This document shows positions 5,926 through 7,435 of a DNA stretch of 7,435 nt, one piece after another. A program made the translations under genes and the position numbers. The stretch is from an uncultured bacterium. GTDB lineage: Bacteria > Desulfobacterota > Desulfobulbia > Desulfobulbales > Desulfobulbaceae. Numbering within the stretch: the first letter of the stretch is position 1; the number at the start of each line of letters is the position of its first letter. Location: positions 1 to 7,435 of the forward strand of contig CAITZN010000494.1 in the NCBI GenBank assembly GCA_903896915.1, given 5' to 3'. Below the pieces are notes generated by a model, which was not told the origin of the DNA, ran no database searches, and saw only the letters and a list, made by a program, of their open reading frames with translations.

Positions 5926-6996
5926 TCAGACGTTGAACCGGATATTAAGGATGTCACCGTCAACGACTGTGTAGTCTTTGCCTTGCACATAGAGTTTGCC
6001 AGCTTTTTTCAGTTCCGCCTCATTGCCGTGGGCAATCAGTTCATCATACTTGATCACTTCCGCTCGGATAAACCCCTTCTGCAGATCTGTATGAATGGCA
6101 CCGGCCGCCTTCGGCGCTGACGAATTCAGACGAACAAGCCACTGGCGCACCTCATCCGGGCCCACCGTGAAAAATGAAATCTGCCCGAGCGCCTTCAGGC
6201 ACAATCCGGTCAAGACTTCCAGGGCCGGCACCGTAATACCAAGATCCTGCAAGAACTCCTGCCGTTCTTCGTCACTGTCAAGAAGTGCTATTTCCGACTC
6301 GACCTTTGCCGACACCGTCATTGCCTCCATCTTACTGGCCGCACACATTTCGCGGACTGACTCGATGAGAGCGGTATCATCATGCTGGTCTTCGGCAACA
6401 TTGAAGACCAGGATCAACTCTTTCCGGGTGATAAACGGGTAGCTTCGTATCAACAGTTCATCTTCTTCCGTAAAATCCATCAGACGCAGCGGTTGCTCGT
6501 TCTCAAGATGGGCCAGCATTCGTTTCAGCAGATCGAGCTCCTTGGTTTGCCGCTCGTCCTTTATTTTTTTCAGGCTCGTTGCCAAACGTTCGATTCGTTT
6601 TTCCAAGAAGATCTGATCATGCATCAGAAACTCAGCATTGACCGTTTCGACATCTCGCAAAGGATCAACCGAACCCGCTGCATGGTAAATCGACTCATCC
6701 TCAAAGGCGCGCACCACATGACAGAGTGCATCCACGTCACTAATATCGCGAAAAATGTCGCCCTTGGCAATCGCCTCCTGCTCCATTTTAGGCAGAAGCA
6801 CCAGGTCGACGCGAGCCCGTGTCTCTTTTTTCGGTTTATAGAGGGCAACTAGACTATCAAAACGTTTGTCAACAATGTCAGCCGTCCCAGGGATTGGCTT
6901 CGGCGGACCAGTCACCTCATGCAGCTTAGTGCCAGTCAAAACCTGAAAAAGAGTCTTCTTGCCCGTTTGCGGTAACCCAACAATTCCTACTTTCAT
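5926..6996 (-). CDS. ychF: YchF/OLA1-family P-loop ATPase, divergent variant
   Basis: The 356-residue protein (E. coli YchF is 363) matches the family along its whole length. It has an N-terminal G domain, a central charged helical insert (about 125-165, likely coiled coil) and a C-terminal TGS/DUF933 domain (about 275-356) ending DYTVVDGDILNIRFNV. YchF proteins are Obg-related, prefer ATP over GTP, bind ribosomes and affect oxidative-stress responses. The ATP-specific G4 variant is present as NVAE (199-202). Two departures stand out. The P-loop is GLPQTGKKT (7-15) rather than the usual GLPNVGKST, with K14 in place of serine. The switch II motif DIAGLVKGAS is replaced by DLVLLPKMEQ (64-73), losing the DxxG glycine, and the following segment is shorter. 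The start is supported by TGAGGA (7001-7006) just upstream. It may be a paralogue rather than the housekeeping copy, so the gene symbol indicates family only. It converges on the metallophosphoesterase and shares its terminator. Confidence 0.88.
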   Translation of the reverse strand: MKVGIVGLPQTGKKTLFQVLTGTKLHEVTGPPKPIPGTADIVDKRFDSLVALYKPKKETRARVDLVLLPKMEQEAIAKGDIFRDISDVDALCHVVRAFEDESIYHAAGSVDPLRDVETVNAEFLMHDQIFLEKRIERLATSLKKIKDERQTKELDLLKRMLAHLENEQPLRLMDFTEEDELLIRSYPFITRKELILVFNVAEDQHDDTALIESVREMCAASKMEAMTVSAKVESEIALLDSDEERQEFLQDLGITVPALEVLTGLCLKALGQISFFTVGPDEVRQWLVRLNSSAPKAAGAIHTDLQKGFIRAEVIKYDELIAHGNEAELKKAGKLYVQGKDYTVVDGDILNIRFNV

Positions 6997-7179
6997 ACGT
7001 TCCTCAACAAAATATTACGAACCACAAAGGTCCAAATCTCACGGCGCAGAAAAAGGCACCAACCTTCAACCACGGTATTGGCATAATCCTCGGCTACGAT
7101 CCCACCTTACAATACGACGACGACTCAACGCGAACAAAAATCGTTTTTTTCTAATCACTATCGAATTTCAACCATTTTG

Positions 7180-7199
7180 AGGAGGTGTTAATGGCGTGA
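7180..7199 (+). promoter_or_regulatory. Strong ribosome binding site before a two-codon ORF (Met-Ala-stop)
   Basis: AGGAGG (7180-7185) is 5 nt from ATG 7191, which reads ATG GCG TGA. A GTG at 7196, overlapping that stop, opens a 36-codon frame (7196-7306) that begins MTNCTRQDRPYTK and ends inside the -10 box of the downstream promoter. Neither product is recognisable. This may be a minimal or leader ORF, the remnant of a lost gene, or coincidence. Confidence 0.3.
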
Positions 7200-7218
7200 C
7201 GAATTGCACAAGACAAGA

Positions 7219-7254
7219 TCGGCCTTATACAAAGGCCCGTTGCCTTGAGGCCGA
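7219..7254 (+). repeat. Overlapping inverted repeats able to form alternative hairpins
   Basis: Arm 1 TCGGCCTT (7219-7226) can pair with arm 2 AAGGCC (7232-7237) or, by its first seven bases, with arm 4 AGGCCGA (7248-7254). Arm 2 can instead pair through AAGGC (7232-7236) with arm 3 GCCTT (7242-7246). These foldings exclude one another. No T-run follows, so it is not an intrinsic terminator. Confidence 0.5.
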
Positions 7255-7277
7255 GTCTAATCATTCCGGGATAAAGG

Positions 7278-7307
7278 TTGCCATTGTATCGAATTTCCAT
7301 CTATAAT
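7278..7307 (+). promoter_or_regulatory. Sigma70-type promoter for the permease gene
   Basis: TTGCCA (7278-7283, one mismatch to consensus) and a perfect TATAAT (7302-7307) are separated by 18 bp. Transcription would begin near 7314, giving a leader of roughly 65 nt before the ATG at 7379. It is the best promoter match in the window. Confidence 0.65.
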
Positions 7308-7378
7308 CATTACGATTAAAGCATCCCAGGGTGCACACCCATTACTCTACAAATGGCTACCAGCATCCGACTATTCCC

Positions 7379-7435
7379 ATGACAGTCTTCCTGCTTTCCA
7401 GTCTTATCTTTCTCCTTGCCGGCCTTATCCAGGGC
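7379..7435 (+). CDS. Probable TauE/SafE-family membrane permease, first 19 codons only
   Basis: ATG at 7379 opens a frame running off the window: MTVFLLSSLIFLLAGLIQG. An immediate hydrophobic helix leading into LAGLIQG is typical of the first helix of TauE/SafE (sulfite/organosulfonate exporter family) proteins, which usually continue with a GFG-rich motif just beyond this point. Only 19 residues are visible, so the assignment is tentative; any inner-membrane protein could start similarly. No clear Shine-Dalgarno precedes the ATG. The frame is open upstream to a GTG at 7331, but starting there would add a polar stretch unlike the family. A good promoter lies upstream at 7278-7307. Confidence 0.5.
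   Translation, partial: MTVFLLSSLIFLLAGLIQG

Larger units (their letters stand above)
6997..7378. other. 382 bp intergenic region with orphan RBS, inverted repeats and a promoter
   Basis: The left part (6997-7140) should contain the minus-strand YchF-like promoter. TAATAT on the minus strand (7012-7017) is a possible -10, but I see no matching -35. The right part holds AGGAGG (7180-7185), a cluster of inverted repeats (7219-7254) and a good promoter (7278-7307) for the permease gene. I see no full-length gene and no tRNA-like fold. Confidence 0.6.

Noticed and set aside
6382..6852. 156-codon plus-strand ORF
   Set aside because: It is antisense to the YchF-like gene and shows no independent support.
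7135..7150. AAAAATCG followed by a T-run as a terminator
   Set aside because: The stem would be A:T only, with no GC core, so a stable terminator hairpin is not expected.

Overview
This is a 7.4 kb piece of a bacterial chromosome with moderate GC, apparently highest in the left third by eye. It carries one partial gene at each edge. The SbmA/YddA-type transporter, the WYL regulator, the YchF-family ATPase and the compact spacing suggest a proteobacterium. I cannot place it more precisely from sequence alone. I see no rRNA, tRNA, CRISPR array, insertion sequence or integrase.

Left block (1-2604, minus strand): a probable two-gene operon. The upstream gene encodes a 562-residue SbmA/BacA/YddA-type transporter with fused membrane and nucleotide-binding domains. 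Its start lacks a Shine-Dalgarno sequence. It is followed 22 bp later by a glycoside hydrolase family 5 enzyme of the exo-beta-1,3-glucanase type, which is cut off by the window start just after its catalytic nucleophile. The transporter's ATPase domain has unusual substitutions in nearly every catalytic motif (Walker A, Q-loop, signature, Walker B aspartate, H-loop) although the frame is intact. The glucanase has no signal peptide.

Middle block (2605-4539): a gene-poor 0.6 kb stretch is followed by a small minus-strand membrane-protein ORF (3224-3448) with a textbook ribosome binding site. It is divergent from a plus-strand HTH-WYL transcriptional regulator (3565-4539). Between them is a perfect 8+8 bp inverted repeat (3510-3532), the best candidate for the regulator's operator. 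This divergent pair is the most system-like unit in the window.

Right block (4540-7435): a secreted or membrane-anchored calcineurin-like metallophosphoesterase (plus strand) converges on a YchF/OLA1-family P-loop protein (minus strand), with a strong bidirectional terminator between them. The YchF-like protein keeps the family's ATP-specificity motif and C-terminal domain, but has a variant P-loop and has lost the DxxG switch motif. After it comes a 0.38 kb intergenic region with an orphan strong ribosome binding site, overlapping inverted repeats and a good sigma70-type promoter. The promoter points into the first 19 codons of a probable TauE/SafE-family permease that runs off the right edge.

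The blocks show no obvious common pathway. The most useful leads are the apparently ATPase-defective transporter paired with a cytoplasmic glucanase, the WYL regulator/palindrome/small membrane protein unit, and the variant YchF.
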